Positions 1-5,993 are shown, counted from the stretch's first letter. The stretch: 7,609 nucleotides of DNA from an uncultured Lachnospiraceae bacterium (GCA_910587495.1 CAJUMT010000170.1:1-7609); one strand, 5' to 3'. A program made the numbers and translations. Notes: generated by a model from the letters alone, not told the origin.

Positions 1-25
1 GTTCAGACGTGTGCTCTTCCGATCT
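1..25. other. Illumina TruSeq adapter remnant (not genomic)
   Basis: The first 25 bases match the 3' end of the standard Illumina TruSeq read-2 adapter, ending in GTGCTCTTCCGATCT exactly at base 25. From base 26 the reading frame continues as a normal GH1 protein beginning Trp-Lys-Asn-Arg, which is what this family has at that place. The adapter therefore sits directly on the broken end of the gene, as expected when an untrimmed read end is carried into a contig. The GTG at 11, which could be taken as a start codon, lies inside the adapter. Confidence 0.96.
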
Positions 26-1012
26 TGGAAGAACCGGAGAATGATTTCATTTTATGAAAAACTGGCGGTGACGCTCTTTACACGGTTCAGAGACTTGGTT
101 ACATACTGGATCACATTCAATGAAATCAATATGATTCATCATCTGCCATTTTGTGCTGCAGGTATCTACTTTGAAGAGGAAGAGAATGAAAAACAGGTGA
201 TTGCAGATGCGGCTCATTATGAGCTGGTTGCAAGCGCTCTGGCGACAAAAAGGGGGCATGAAATCAATCCGCAGAACAAAATCGGATGTATGCTGGCAGC
301 GGGTCCCTATTATCCGGAGTCCTGCAGACCGGAAGATTACTGGCAGGCGGTCTGCGACGACAGAGACGGCTATTCTCTGATTGATGTACAGGTCAGGGGC
401 AATTATCCTTCTTATCTGCTGAAAAAGTATGAACGGGAGGGCATTCATATTCCATTTGCAGAGGGGGATCAGGAGCTGCTCAGGGAACACACCGTAGATT
501 TTGTCAGCTTTTCCTCTTACAATTCCCGTGTGAGCAGTGCGGACAGCGGTAAAAAGGACACAACGGAAGGAAACGTGTTCCCCACTCTGCGAAATCCATA
601 TCTGAAGGAAAGCGAATGGGGATGGCCCATTGATCCTCTGGGACTCAGGATCACTTTAAATCAAGTATATGACCGTTATCAGAAACCTTTGTTTATTGTG
701 GAAAACGGATTGGGAGCGCTGGACAGCCCTGACGGGGACGGACAGATCGAAGACGACTATCGAATCGATTATCTGCGGGAACATATCCGCGCCATGAAAG
801 CGGCGGTGGAAGAGGACGGCGTGGAGCTACTTGGCTACACTTCCTGGGCGCCGGCTGACCTGATCAGCGCCGGAACCGGAGAGATGAAAAAAAGGTATGG
901 ATTTATTTATGTGGATAAGCAGGAGGACGGAAGCGGTACGCTTCAGAGAAAACGTAAAAAGTCTTTTTACTGGTACAAAGACGTGATCCGTTCTAATGGA
1001 GAGATATTGTAA
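26..1012 (+). CDS. bglA: 6-phospho-beta-glucosidase, GH1 family, BglA type (5' truncated)
   Basis: Cytoplasmic glycosidase that hydrolyses PTS-imported phosphorylated beta-glucosides (cellobiose-6-P, salicin-6-P type) to glucose-6-phosphate and an aglycone or glucose. The visible 328 codons are the C-terminal part of a family usually about 475 residues long, so roughly the first 140-150 residues are missing. The general acid/base Glu is in the TFNEIN motif (codon 122-124) and the nucleophile Glu is in FIVENGLG (codon 701-703). Near the C-terminus, Ser (866-868), Lys (890-892) and Tyr (896-898) in the ISAGTGEMKKRYGFIYVD segment match the phosphate-binding Ser/Lys/Tyr pattern of 6-phospho enzymes. 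The Glu-Trp pair of non-phospho beta-glucosidases is absent (TSWAPADL instead), which argues against a plain beta-glucosidase. The C-terminal KKSFYWYKDVIRSNG is typical. The upstream PTS genes normally found nearby would lie outside the window. No clear terminator follows before the promoter at 1025. Confidence 0.93.
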   Translation, partial: WKNRRMISFYEKLAVTLFTRFRDLVTYWITFNEINMIHHLPFCAAGIYFEEEENEKQVIADAAHYELVASALATKRGHEINPQNKIGCMLAAGPYYPESCRPEDYWQAVCDDRDGYSLIDVQVRGNYPSYLLKKYEREGIHIPFAEGDQELLREHTVDFVSFSSYNSRVSSADSGKKDTTEGNVFPTLRNPYLKESEWGWPIDPLGLRITLNQVYDRYQKPLFIVENGLGALDSPDGDGQIEDDYRIDYLREHIRAMKAAVEEDGVELLGYTSWAPADLISAGTGEMKKRYGFIYVDKQEDGSGTLQRKRKKSFYWYKDVIRSNGEIL

Positions 1013-1024
1013 AATTTTCGGTAT

Positions 1025-1053
1025 TTGACAGGTTTGTCGATCAATGATATAGT
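1025..1053 (+). promoter_or_regulatory. Sigma-A promoter for the MATE gene
   Basis: A perfect -35 hexamer TTGACA (1025-1030) is followed by a 17-bp spacer and TATAGT (1048-1053), one base from the consensus -10. Transcription should start near 1060, giving a leader of about 100 nt before the MATE start codon at 1162. It lies only 12 bp after the glucosidase stop, so the MATE gene is probably transcribed on its own. Confidence 0.8.
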
Positions 1054-1103
1054 AACTGTATAAAACCCTTTGGGAGTGGATTTTTGTAGATCTGATCTAT
1101 TTT

Positions 1104-1143
1104 CGCCACACAGCCGCCGCTTTGGTGACTGCGTGGCGTTTTT
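1104..1143 (+). terminator. Intrinsic terminator inside the MATE 5' leader (candidate attenuator)
   Basis: CGCCACACAG (1104-1113) pairs with CTGCGTGGCG (1129-1138): nine pairs with one A-C mismatch around a 15-nt loop, followed directly by TTTTT (1139-1143). There is no matching A-tract on the left, so it works on the plus strand only. It lies downstream of the strong promoter at 1025-1053 and ends 18 nt before the MATE start, which suggests premature termination control of the MATE gene rather than simple termination of the glucosidase. It could do both. A second small hairpin, TAGAT-CTG-ATCTA (1087-1099), precedes it. Confidence 0.75.
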
Positions 1144-1161
1144 ACATGCGGGAGAAAAGTT

Positions 1162-2496
1162 ATGGAACAGACATTTATGAAAGAGAAAAAGATTCTGCCT
1201 TTGGTATTGACTATGTCACTTCCGATGGTCGTATCCATGATGGTTAATTCTTTGTATAACATTATTGACAGTTATTTTGTGGCAAAGATCAGTGAAGAAG
1301 CCATGACAGCGTTGTCTTTGGTATTTCCTGTACAAAATCTGATTAATGCGGTGACCATTGGTTTCGGAGTGGGATTAAACGCGGTAGTCGCTTATTTTTT
1401 AGGTGCTCAGGACAGTGAAAAGGCGGACGCAGCGGCCACCCAGGGCGTGGTATTGAATCTGCTGCATGCAATGGTGCTGATGGTGGTATGCATTGGGATT
1501 ATACCGTCATTTTTGAGACTGTTCACCCAAGACGTGGTGACCATTGATTTAGGTGTGCGTTATTCCCGGATCGTGTTCGTGTTCGCAGCGGTAATCTCTT
1601 TGGATCTGTCTTTTGAAAAAATATTTCAGGCGGTGGGAAAGATGACCGTTTCCATGGTCTGTATGCTTTTCGGATGTATTGCAAATATTATTTTAGATCC
1701 AATCTTGATTTTTGGATTAGGGCCGATTCCTGCTATGGGAATCGAAGGAGCAGCTATTGCCACCGGCTTAGGGCAGGTGCTGACCATTTTTCTTTATTTG
1801 CTCTGCTATGTCCTGCGTCCGATACCAGTTCGTATCAGACGCAGGTATCTGCTTCCGGATAAAGAAATGGCGGCACGATTGTATTCTATTGGCATTTCAG
1901 CATCCTTAACCATGTCGCTTCCGTCTCTGATGATCTCGTGTCTTAATGTGATTTTGGCGGGATTTTCTCAGGCATATGTGCTGGTGTTGGGTGTGTATTA
2001 TAAACTGCAGACTTTTCTGTATTTGACTGCCAATGGTATCGTTCAGGGAATCCGTCCGCTGATCGGGTATAATTATGGGGCGAAAATGTATGGCCGGGTG
2101 AAAAAGATTTATACGACGGCTCTGACGCTGATCATGGCGATTATGGCGGTGGGAACTGTGCTGTGTCTGATATTTCCGATGCAGCTTATGGGAATGTTTA
2201 CATCTAACCCTGAAACTGTTAAGATGGGCGCCGCGGCGCTTCGGAAGATTTGTCTGGGATTTGTCGTGTCTTCTGTATCTGTGACTTCCTGCGGCGCGCT
2301 GGAAGGATTGGGAATGGGAAAGCCTTCTTTGGTTGTATCCATGTGCCGATATCTTGTAATCATGGTTCCTGCGGCGTATCTGCTTAGCCGAATTTGGGGC
2401 GCTGCAGGCGTCTGGTGGGGATTTTGCGTCTCCGAGACGGCGACAGCGGTCATTGCCGGAGCAATCTTTGGAAGAATGACAAAGTTTAAATCCTGA
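1162..2496 (+). CDS. MATE family efflux transporter
   Basis: Integral membrane exporter of the multidrug and toxic compound extrusion family, which expels cationic drugs, dyes or metabolites in exchange for Na+ or H+. The 444 residues are the usual length for 12 membrane helices in two homologous bundles (about residues 12-175 and 235-400). Family features include the N-terminal ILPLVLTMSLPMVVSMMVNSLYNIIDSYFV helix region, GIEGAAIATGLGQ at the end of the first half, QGIRPLIGYNYGAK in the second half, and LEGLGMGKPS. A basic loop RIRRRYLLPDKE near the middle joins the halves. The ATG at 1162 is chosen because GGAG (1151-1154) lies 7 nt upstream. It has its own promoter and a terminator-containing leader, so expression may be induced by antitermination. 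The substrate and coupling ion cannot be told from sequence. The closest recognisable flavour is the MepA/DinF-like branch, not a characterised member. Confidence 0.95.
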   Translation: MEQTFMKEKKILPLVLTMSLPMVVSMMVNSLYNIIDSYFVAKISEEAMTALSLVFPVQNLINAVTIGFGVGLNAVVAYFLGAQDSEKADAAATQGVVLNLLHAMVLMVVCIGIIPSFLRLFTQDVVTIDLGVRYSRIVFVFAAVISLDLSFEKIFQAVGKMTVSMVCMLFGCIANIILDPILIFGLGPIPAMGIEGAAIATGLGQVLTIFLYLLCYVLRPIPVRIRRRYLLPDKEMAARLYSIGISASLTMSLPSLMISCLNVILAGFSQAYVLVLGVYYKLQTFLYLTANGIVQGIRPLIGYNYGAKMYGRVKKIYTTALTLIMAIMAVGTVLCLIFPMQLMGMFTSNPETVKMGAAALRKICLGFVVSSVSVTSCGALEGLGMGKPSLVVSMCRYLVIMVPAAYLLSRIWGAAGVWWGFCVSETATAVIAGAIFGRMTKFKS

Positions 2497-2502
2497 TTTA
2501 AA
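2485..2502. repeat. 18-bp inverted repeat over the MATE stop codon
   Basis: TTTAAAT (2485-2491), a CCTG centre, and ATTTAAA (2496-2502) form a perfect 7-bp-arm palindrome. It covers the MATE stop codon (2494-2496) and abuts the -35 region of the kinase promoter. It is AT-only in its arms and has no U-tract after it, so it is a poor terminator. A protein-binding operator for the kinase gene is possible but unproven. Confidence 0.4.
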
Positions 2503-2532
2503 TTGCGCCGTCTGTGTTTTTTGTGTTATAAT
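2503..2532 (+). promoter_or_regulatory. Extended -10 promoter for the hybrid kinase
   Basis: A consensus TATAAT (2527-2532) is preceded by TGT (2524-2526), forming an extended -10 element, with a partial -35 TTGCGC (2503-2508) at an 18-bp spacing. Transcription would begin near 2539, only a few bases before the ribosome binding site AGGAGG at 2545-2550, so the leader is very short. Confidence 0.65.
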
Positions 2533-2560
2533 CATTTACAGGACAGGAGGCGTGGCGCAG

Positions 2561-4966
2561 ATGAAAAAATTTGAAGAAGATATACACCAGGAACAGGCGG
2601 GGCTTTTGACATCCATCGAAAATACAGATATATGTAGTTTTTGGTACTATCCGCCGGAAAAGCTGATCACAATCAATGAGCGGACAGCCCGGATGTATCA
2701 ATGCAAAAGAATCTATGCGGATATGCCTGAAAGTTTTGCGGAGGATTTTGTCCATCCTTCCACGCGGGAACCTTTTTATGAGATGTACCGGAAGATTGAC
2801 GCAGGAGAGAAGACAGCGCAGGCGTCTTTTAGCAGTATAGACAGAAAAAACTGGTGTACAGTCACTCTTACGACGCTTTCTTACGACGAAAAAGGAAGGC
2901 CTCTAAAAGCATATGGTATCGTCCAGAATATTTCAGAGATGAAGATACGGGAAGCGGAGTATCACAGCAGCAGGCGCATGCTGTCCGGTATTATCGAGGC
3001 GCTCAGCAAAATATATATGTTCAACTATTATATTAATCTTGAGAGTATGCTGTTTGTCGAGATTGTAGGAATTGACTATATCACTGAAACCTTAGGGATA
3101 CAGGGGGATGCTGTAGAGGCTTTTACGAAGTTTACGAACACGCTGATAGACGAAAATTATAAAGAAGATTTCGGAGAATTTACAGACCTGCATACATTGC
3201 CGGAGCGGATAGGGGAACGGCAGAATATTTCATTAGAATATTTAAGTATTAAGCAGGGATGGTGCCGCGCTAACTTTATTGTAGTGAGCCGGAATGAGCA
3301 TGGAGTTCCGGATCAGGTAGAGTTTGTGGTAGAAAATATCAGTTCGGAGCGAAAAAAGGAACTGGAAGCGAAAGAAATGTTGGAGAAAGCCTATGAAGAG
3401 GCTAACAAGGCCAATGCCAGCAAATCTGCTTTCTTAAATAATATGTCTCATGATATACGGACTCCTATGAATGCGATTGTAGGATTTGCGGGGATTGCAT
3501 CCGCACATATTGAAAATAAGGAGCGGGTACAGGATTGTATTGCTAAGATTACCGCTTCCAGTAAGCATTTGTTGTCTATTATTAACGAAGTATTGGATAT
3601 GAGCCGTATCGAGAGCGGAAAGATCTGTCTTGAGGAAGAACCGGTCAATCTTCCTACAATCATGCATGATTTTATGAACATGATCCAGGGGCAGGTACGG
3701 GCAAAAGGCCTGGAACTTTATATCGATACGATGGATCTGATCCATGAAAATGTCTATACAGATGAGGGAAGGCTGCACAGGATACTTCTAAATCTGGTGG
3801 GAAATTCGGTAAAATTCACTCCTGCGGGCGGAAGCATCTTTGTCCGTCTGGCAGAAGATCCCAAGGCTTTTGATGCATATGGTCACTATATTATCTCTGT
3901 CAGGGATACAGGCATCGGTATGAGTAAGGCGTTTTTGCCTCATGTGTTTGATCCTTTCGAGCGGGAACGGACTTCTACGGTCAGTAAAGTAGAAGGCACC
4001 GGGCTTGGGATGCCGATCACAAAAAATATTGTTGAACTGATGGGCGGAACCATCCGTGCCGAGAGCGAGCAGGGAAAAGGTTCTGTGTTTACCATAGAGG
4101 TTCCCTTCCGCCTGATGGAAAAAGAGATGGAGAACCCAAAGATTGAAAAACTGGCAGGCCTTTACGCCATGGTGGTGGATGATGATTATAATATATGCGA
4201 CAGTGTGTCTAAGATGCTGGATAAGATCGGTATGGTCCCGGAATGGACTATGTCCGGAGAAGGAGCCATTCTGCACACAAAGTCGGCGCTTGAGATAGAA
4301 AGAGGTTTTTCTCTCTATATTGTTGACTGGAAGATACCGGATATGTGCGGAGTTGAAGTGGTGCGCGAGCTTCGCAAGCTTGTGGATAAAGATGTCCTGA
4401 TCTATGTGATGTCTGCTTATGATTACAGTGATATAGAAGCAGAAGCGAAAAAAGCGGGAGCAACGGGACTTTTCCAAAAACCTTTATTCATATCTCAGCT
4501 TCGGTCAGCGCTTCTTGCCGCCTTAGGGGAGAAGACAGAAAACAAGGAAGTACCTGCAGAGGTCTATGATGAAAGTTTGCGCGGAAAGCGTATTCTGCTG
4601 ACGGAAGATAATGAATTGAACCAGGAGATTGCTTTAGAAATATTAACGGAGGCGGGTTTTGTCGTGGATACGGCGGAGAATGGAAAAGAGGCGGCAGATA
4701 AGATAGCAAGCGCCGAAGAGGGTGCATATGATATCGTTCTGATGGATATTCAAATGCCTGTCATGGACGGTTATGAAGCTACCCGGACCATCCGCGCCAT
4801 GCCTGCCCAGTGGATGCAGGAGATTCCGATCCTCGCAATGACTGCCAATGCCTTTGAAGAAGACCGTAAAAAAGCATTGGAAGTCGGGATGAACGGTCAT
4901 CTGGCGAAGCCGATTGATGCAGAAAAGCTTTTGGAAATGTTGGCGGAAGTGTTGAAAAAAGAATAA
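2561..4966 (+). CDS. Soluble PAS hybrid sensor histidine kinase with two receiver domains
   Basis: Cytoplasmic hybrid histidine kinase of 801 residues. ATG 2561 is preferred over GTG 2552 because AGGAGG (2545-2550) is 10 nt from the ATG but only 1 nt from the GTG. Order: PAS/PAC sensor (about 20-130), a second PAS-like region (about 145-262, ending VEFVVENISSERKKE), a charged helical linker (262-295), HisKA with phospho-accepting His297 in NNMSHDIRTPMN, then HATPase with N-box Asn415, G1 DTGIGM (449-454), FDPFERE and G2 GTGLGM (479-484). REC1 (about 533-655) has acidic residues 540-542, phospho-Asp589, Ser618 and Lys640. REC2 (about 675-800) has Glu682/Asp683, Asp729, Thr761 and Lys783. Both receivers look intact. 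There is no membrane helix, HPt or DNA-binding output domain, so phosphate must pass to a partner outside this window. The signal is probably intracellular and cannot be named. It lies 64 nt after the MATE gene with its own promoter. No convincing terminator follows it. Confidence 0.95.
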   Translation: MKKFEEDIHQEQAGLLTSIENTDICSFWYYPPEKLITINERTARMYQCKRIYADMPESFAEDFVHPSTREPFYEMYRKIDAGEKTAQASFSSIDRKNWCTVTLTTLSYDEKGRPLKAYGIVQNISEMKIREAEYHSSRRMLSGIIEALSKIYMFNYYINLESMLFVEIVGIDYITETLGIQGDAVEAFTKFTNTLIDENYKEDFGEFTDLHTLPERIGERQNISLEYLSIKQGWCRANFIVVSRNEHGVPDQVEFVVENISSERKKELEAKEMLEKAYEEANKANASKSAFLNNMSHDIRTPMNAIVGFAGIASAHIENKERVQDCIAKITASSKHLLSIINEVLDMSRIESGKICLEEEPVNLPTIMHDFMNMIQGQVRAKGLELYIDTMDLIHENVYTDEGRLHRILLNLVGNSVKFTPAGGSIFVRLAEDPKAFDAYGHYIISVRDTGIGMSKAFLPHVFDPFERERTSTVSKVEGTGLGMPITKNIVELMGGTIRAESEQGKGSVFTIEVPFRLMEKEMENPKIEKLAGLYAMVVDDDYNICDSVSKMLDKIGMVPEWTMSGEGAILHTKSALEIERGFSLYIVDWKIPDMCGVEVVRELRKLVDKDVLIYVMSAYDYSDIEAEAKKAGATGLFQKPLFISQLRSALLAALGEKTENKEVPAEVYDESLRGKRILLTEDNELNQEIALEILTEAGFVVDTAENGKEAADKIASAEEGAYDIVLMDIQMPVMDGYEATRTIRAMPAQWMQEIPILAMTANAFEEDRKKALEVGMNGHLAKPIDAEKLLEMLAEVLKKE

Positions 4967-5041
4967 AAGCGTGAAGTATTTTGCCTGTTTGTCTCGTTAT
5001 TATATATGGATGCAAAAAAAGATGGGAAAATTTTGTTATTC

Positions 5042-5079
5042 TGAAACTTTTTTGATACAAAAAGCGTCTAATATATAGA
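5042..5079 (+). promoter_or_regulatory. Candidate ECF-sigma promoter for the 136-residue gene
   Basis: TGAAAC (5042-5047) and CGTC (5065-5068) are separated by 17 bp, with a T-run directly after the -35. This is the known pattern of promoters read by extracytoplasmic-function sigma factors of the Bacillus SigM/SigV/SigW type. An overlapping, weaker sigma-A reading is TTGATA (5052-5057), 16 bp, TATAGA (5074-5079). The ECF reading fits better because both short elements match exactly. Transcription would start around 5076, leaving a leader of roughly 95 nt. No sigma factor gene is in the window. Confidence 0.55.
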
Positions 5080-5096
5080 AAGTAAAAAAAATATTA

Positions 5097-5153
5097 GGGT
5101 ACTTCAAACAGCATCGACCCAGGTCTTGAGAGAGGGAGATGCGGTACTTCAAA
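5097..5153 (+). promoter_or_regulatory. Structured leader with flanking 11-bp direct repeats
   Basis: GGTACTTCAAA occurs twice, at 5098-5108 and 5143-5153, 45 bp apart. Between the copies, GCATC (5111-5115) pairs with GATGC (5138-5142), and GAC (5116-5118) with GTC (5123-5125) inside it. An alternative pairing joins GGGT (5097-5100) with ACCC (5117-5120), which would compete with the inner hairpin. The second repeat ends one base before AGGAGG (5155-5160), the ribosome binding site of the gene at 5170. This may be a cis-acting RNA switch or paired sites for a regulator. It matches no riboswitch class I can recall. Confidence 0.45.
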
Positions 5154-5169
5154 TAGGAGGCAGATAAGT

Positions 5170-5580
5170 ATGATTCGCGCTTTATTGGATGCTGTTCATA
5201 AACAGCAGCTTAAACAGTATGAAAGGCAGGATATTTACGAACTGGATTACCATAATCCGACAGCGAGAGATTCGGAAGTGCTGCTGGTGAACCTGGCTGC
5301 AGAATATCTGGGGCTTCAGAAAACGATTGATTTGGCGCTTAAGTGCCATGCTAAGGTGGTGTCTCTGATTTTGTGGGACCCAGAGAATCTTACTTCTATT
5401 CCCACGGGAGGGCATTGGCCAAAATCTTATCGAGCCATTTCCTTGGAACAGGCGGTGATTGAATTTCAGGCCAGAAATATGGATCTGTTCTATATGAGGC
5501 ATCCTCAGGATGAAGACGGCAATCGCCTGATCAGACTGGATTTTCGCTATATGCCGGAGTGCGGGCAGATGGCGGGATGA
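5170..5580 (+). CDS. Hypothetical protein, 136 residues
   Basis: I do not recognise this protein. The start at ATG 5170 is well supported by AGGAGG (5155-5160), 9 nt upstream. It has no signal peptide, no membrane helix and no Cys-rich or helix-turn-helix motif that I can identify, so it is probably a small soluble cytoplasmic protein. The N-terminus (residues 1-30) is polar and helix-like, rich in Gln, Lys and Tyr. The middle (35-70) alternates hydrophobic stretches (EVLLVNLAAEYLGLQ, KVVSLILWDPENL), followed by PTGGHWPKSY (78-87), which looks like a conserved turn. The C-terminal part ends in a beta-like segment (NRLIRLDFRYMPE). Only two Cys are present (59 and 131). It stands alone between the kinase gene and the convergent SASP gene. 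The ECF-like promoter hints at an envelope-stress regulon, which is inference only. The good ribosome binding site, promoter and length make a real gene likely. Confidence 0.85.
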   Translation: MIRALLDAVHKQQLKQYERQDIYELDYHNPTARDSEVLLVNLAAEYLGLQKTIDLALKCHAKVVSLILWDPENLTSIPTGGHWPKSYRAISLEQAVIEFQARNMDLFYMRHPQDEDGNRLIRLDFRYMPECGQMAG

Positions 5581-5591
5581 AATAATATTTG

Positions 5592-5638
5592 AAAAAAGCT
5601 GAGCTGTTGCTCCGTTTTACCTTTGCAACAGCTCAGCT
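5592..5638 (-). terminator. Intrinsic terminator of the SASP gene, between convergent genes
   Basis: A perfect 14-bp stem, AGCTGAGCTGTTGC (5597-5610) with GCAACAGCTCAGCT (5625-5638), around a 14-nt loop. On the minus strand the stem runs straight into a T-tract (A5592-A5597 on the plus strand), the layout of a Rho-independent terminator for the SASP gene, whose stop is about 20 nt upstream. On the plus strand only a broken, T-rich tract follows, so it may also end transcription of the 136-residue gene, less efficiently. Confidence 0.88.
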
Positions 5639-5657
5639 CATCTTATCTTTCTACTTT

Positions 5658-5861
5658 TTATTTACCTGCCATCTGACGTTCCTGGGCTTCGATCATCTTT
5701 TTCACCATATAACCTCCCACAGAACCGTTTTGCTTTGAAGTCAGGTCTCCATTGTAACCGTCGGTCAGAGGTACGCCGATCTCGCTGGCCACCTCATATT
5801 TAAAACGATCCAATGCACTTTTTGCTTCCGGTACTGCTGCTCTGTTAGTAGAATTAGACAT
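5658..5861 (-). CDS. Alpha/beta-type small acid-soluble spore protein (SASP)
   Basis: Small DNA-binding protein made in the developing forespore. It coats and stiffens spore DNA, protects it from UV and chemicals, and is degraded by the GPR protease at germination to supply amino acids. The 67 residues are the normal family length. The GPR cleavage region is KYEVASEIGV (21-30), with the expected cut after Glu23. The conserved C-terminal half contains LTSKQNGSVGGYMVKKMIE (40-58), corresponding to the family's DNA-contacting helix-turn-helix-like segment. The start ATG (complement of 5859-5861) follows AAGGAGGAG (complement of 5868-5876) by 6 nt. A longer in-frame start 16 codons upstream would swallow this ribosome binding site and is rejected. 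The gene has a sigma-G-like promoter and a strong terminator, so it is a single-gene unit. Its presence shows that the organism belongs to a sporulating lineage. Confidence 0.97.
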   Translation of the reverse strand: MSNSTNRAAVPEAKSALDRFKYEVASEIGVPLTDGYNGDLTSKQNGSVGGYMVKKMIEAQERQMAGK

Positions 5862-5878
5862 AATAAACTCCTCCTTAC

Positions 5879-5908
5879 TGCGAAGCGATTTTGATTGGCT
5901 GCTTCGCA
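5879..5908 (-). other. Hairpin in the SASP mRNA leader
   Basis: TGCGAAGC (5879-5886) and GCTTCGCA (5901-5908) are an 8-bp perfect inverted repeat with a 14-nt loop. It lies in the 5' leader of the SASP transcript, 2 nt upstream of its AAGGAGGAG ribosome binding site. No T-run follows on the minus strand, so it is not a terminator. A role in mRNA stability or translation timing is possible. Confidence 0.6.
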
Positions 5909-5932
5909 ATTTGTTGTTGTTTGTTACGTCGT

Positions 5933-5961
5933 TAGTATGTGCATTCGCCCGGGCAATACTC
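5933..5961 (-). promoter_or_regulatory. Sigma-G-like forespore promoter for the SASP gene
   Basis: Read on the minus strand, CATACTA (complement of 5933-5939) matches the sigma-G -10 pattern CATnnTA exactly. GAGTA (complement of 5957-5961) lies 17 bp upstream and differs from the -35 pattern G-H-A-T-R at one position. SASP genes are classic sigma-G targets, so motif and gene agree. Transcription would start near 5926, leaving a leader of about 65 nt. Confidence 0.7.
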
Positions 5962-5993
5962 TGTCAATAGTTTCATTTTCTGACAAAATTTTT

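Noticed and set aside
11..25. GTG start codon for the glucosidase at base 11
   Set aside because: It lies inside the sequencing adapter. The true gene starts outside the window, and the first genuine codon seen is at 26.
1061..1143. Purine- or ZTP-type riboswitch in the MATE leader (TTTGGGAG and GGTGACTG looked suggestive)
   Set aside because: Only short fragments resemble those classes. The conserved cores and required stems are missing, so I report only a terminator-containing leader.
1076..1165. Leader peptide starting at GTG 1076
   Set aside because: Any ribosome binding site would overlap its start codon, no stop comes before the MATE start, and codon content is not informative.
1906..2535. 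Long antisense reading frame opposite the MATE gene
   Set aside because: The translation is rich in Arg, His, Ser and Gln with no recognisable domain. It is a shadow of a clear membrane-protein gene and has no ribosome binding site.
2552..2560. GTG start at 2552 for the hybrid kinase
   Set aside because: AGGAGG ends only one base before it, too close for initiation. The ATG at 2561 has a normal 10-nt spacing.
5006..5044. Twelve-codon reading frame MDAKKDGKILLF upstream of the unknown gene
   Set aside because: No ribosome binding site precedes it, and it overlaps the ECF-like -35 element.
5862..5909. Upstream extended start for the SASP
   Set aside because: The extension would read through the AAGGAGGAG ribosome binding site and add a tail unknown in this family. 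MSNSTNRAAVPEA is a typical SASP N-terminus.
5962..5985. TTGACA on the minus strand (complement of 5962-5967) as a sigma-A -35 for the SASP, and the TGTCA/TGACA pair as a dehydrogenase terminator
   Set aside because: No -10 lies at 16-18 bp from the TTGACA, whereas a sigma-G pair fits at the right spacing. The 5-bp AT-rich pair has no T-tract after it.
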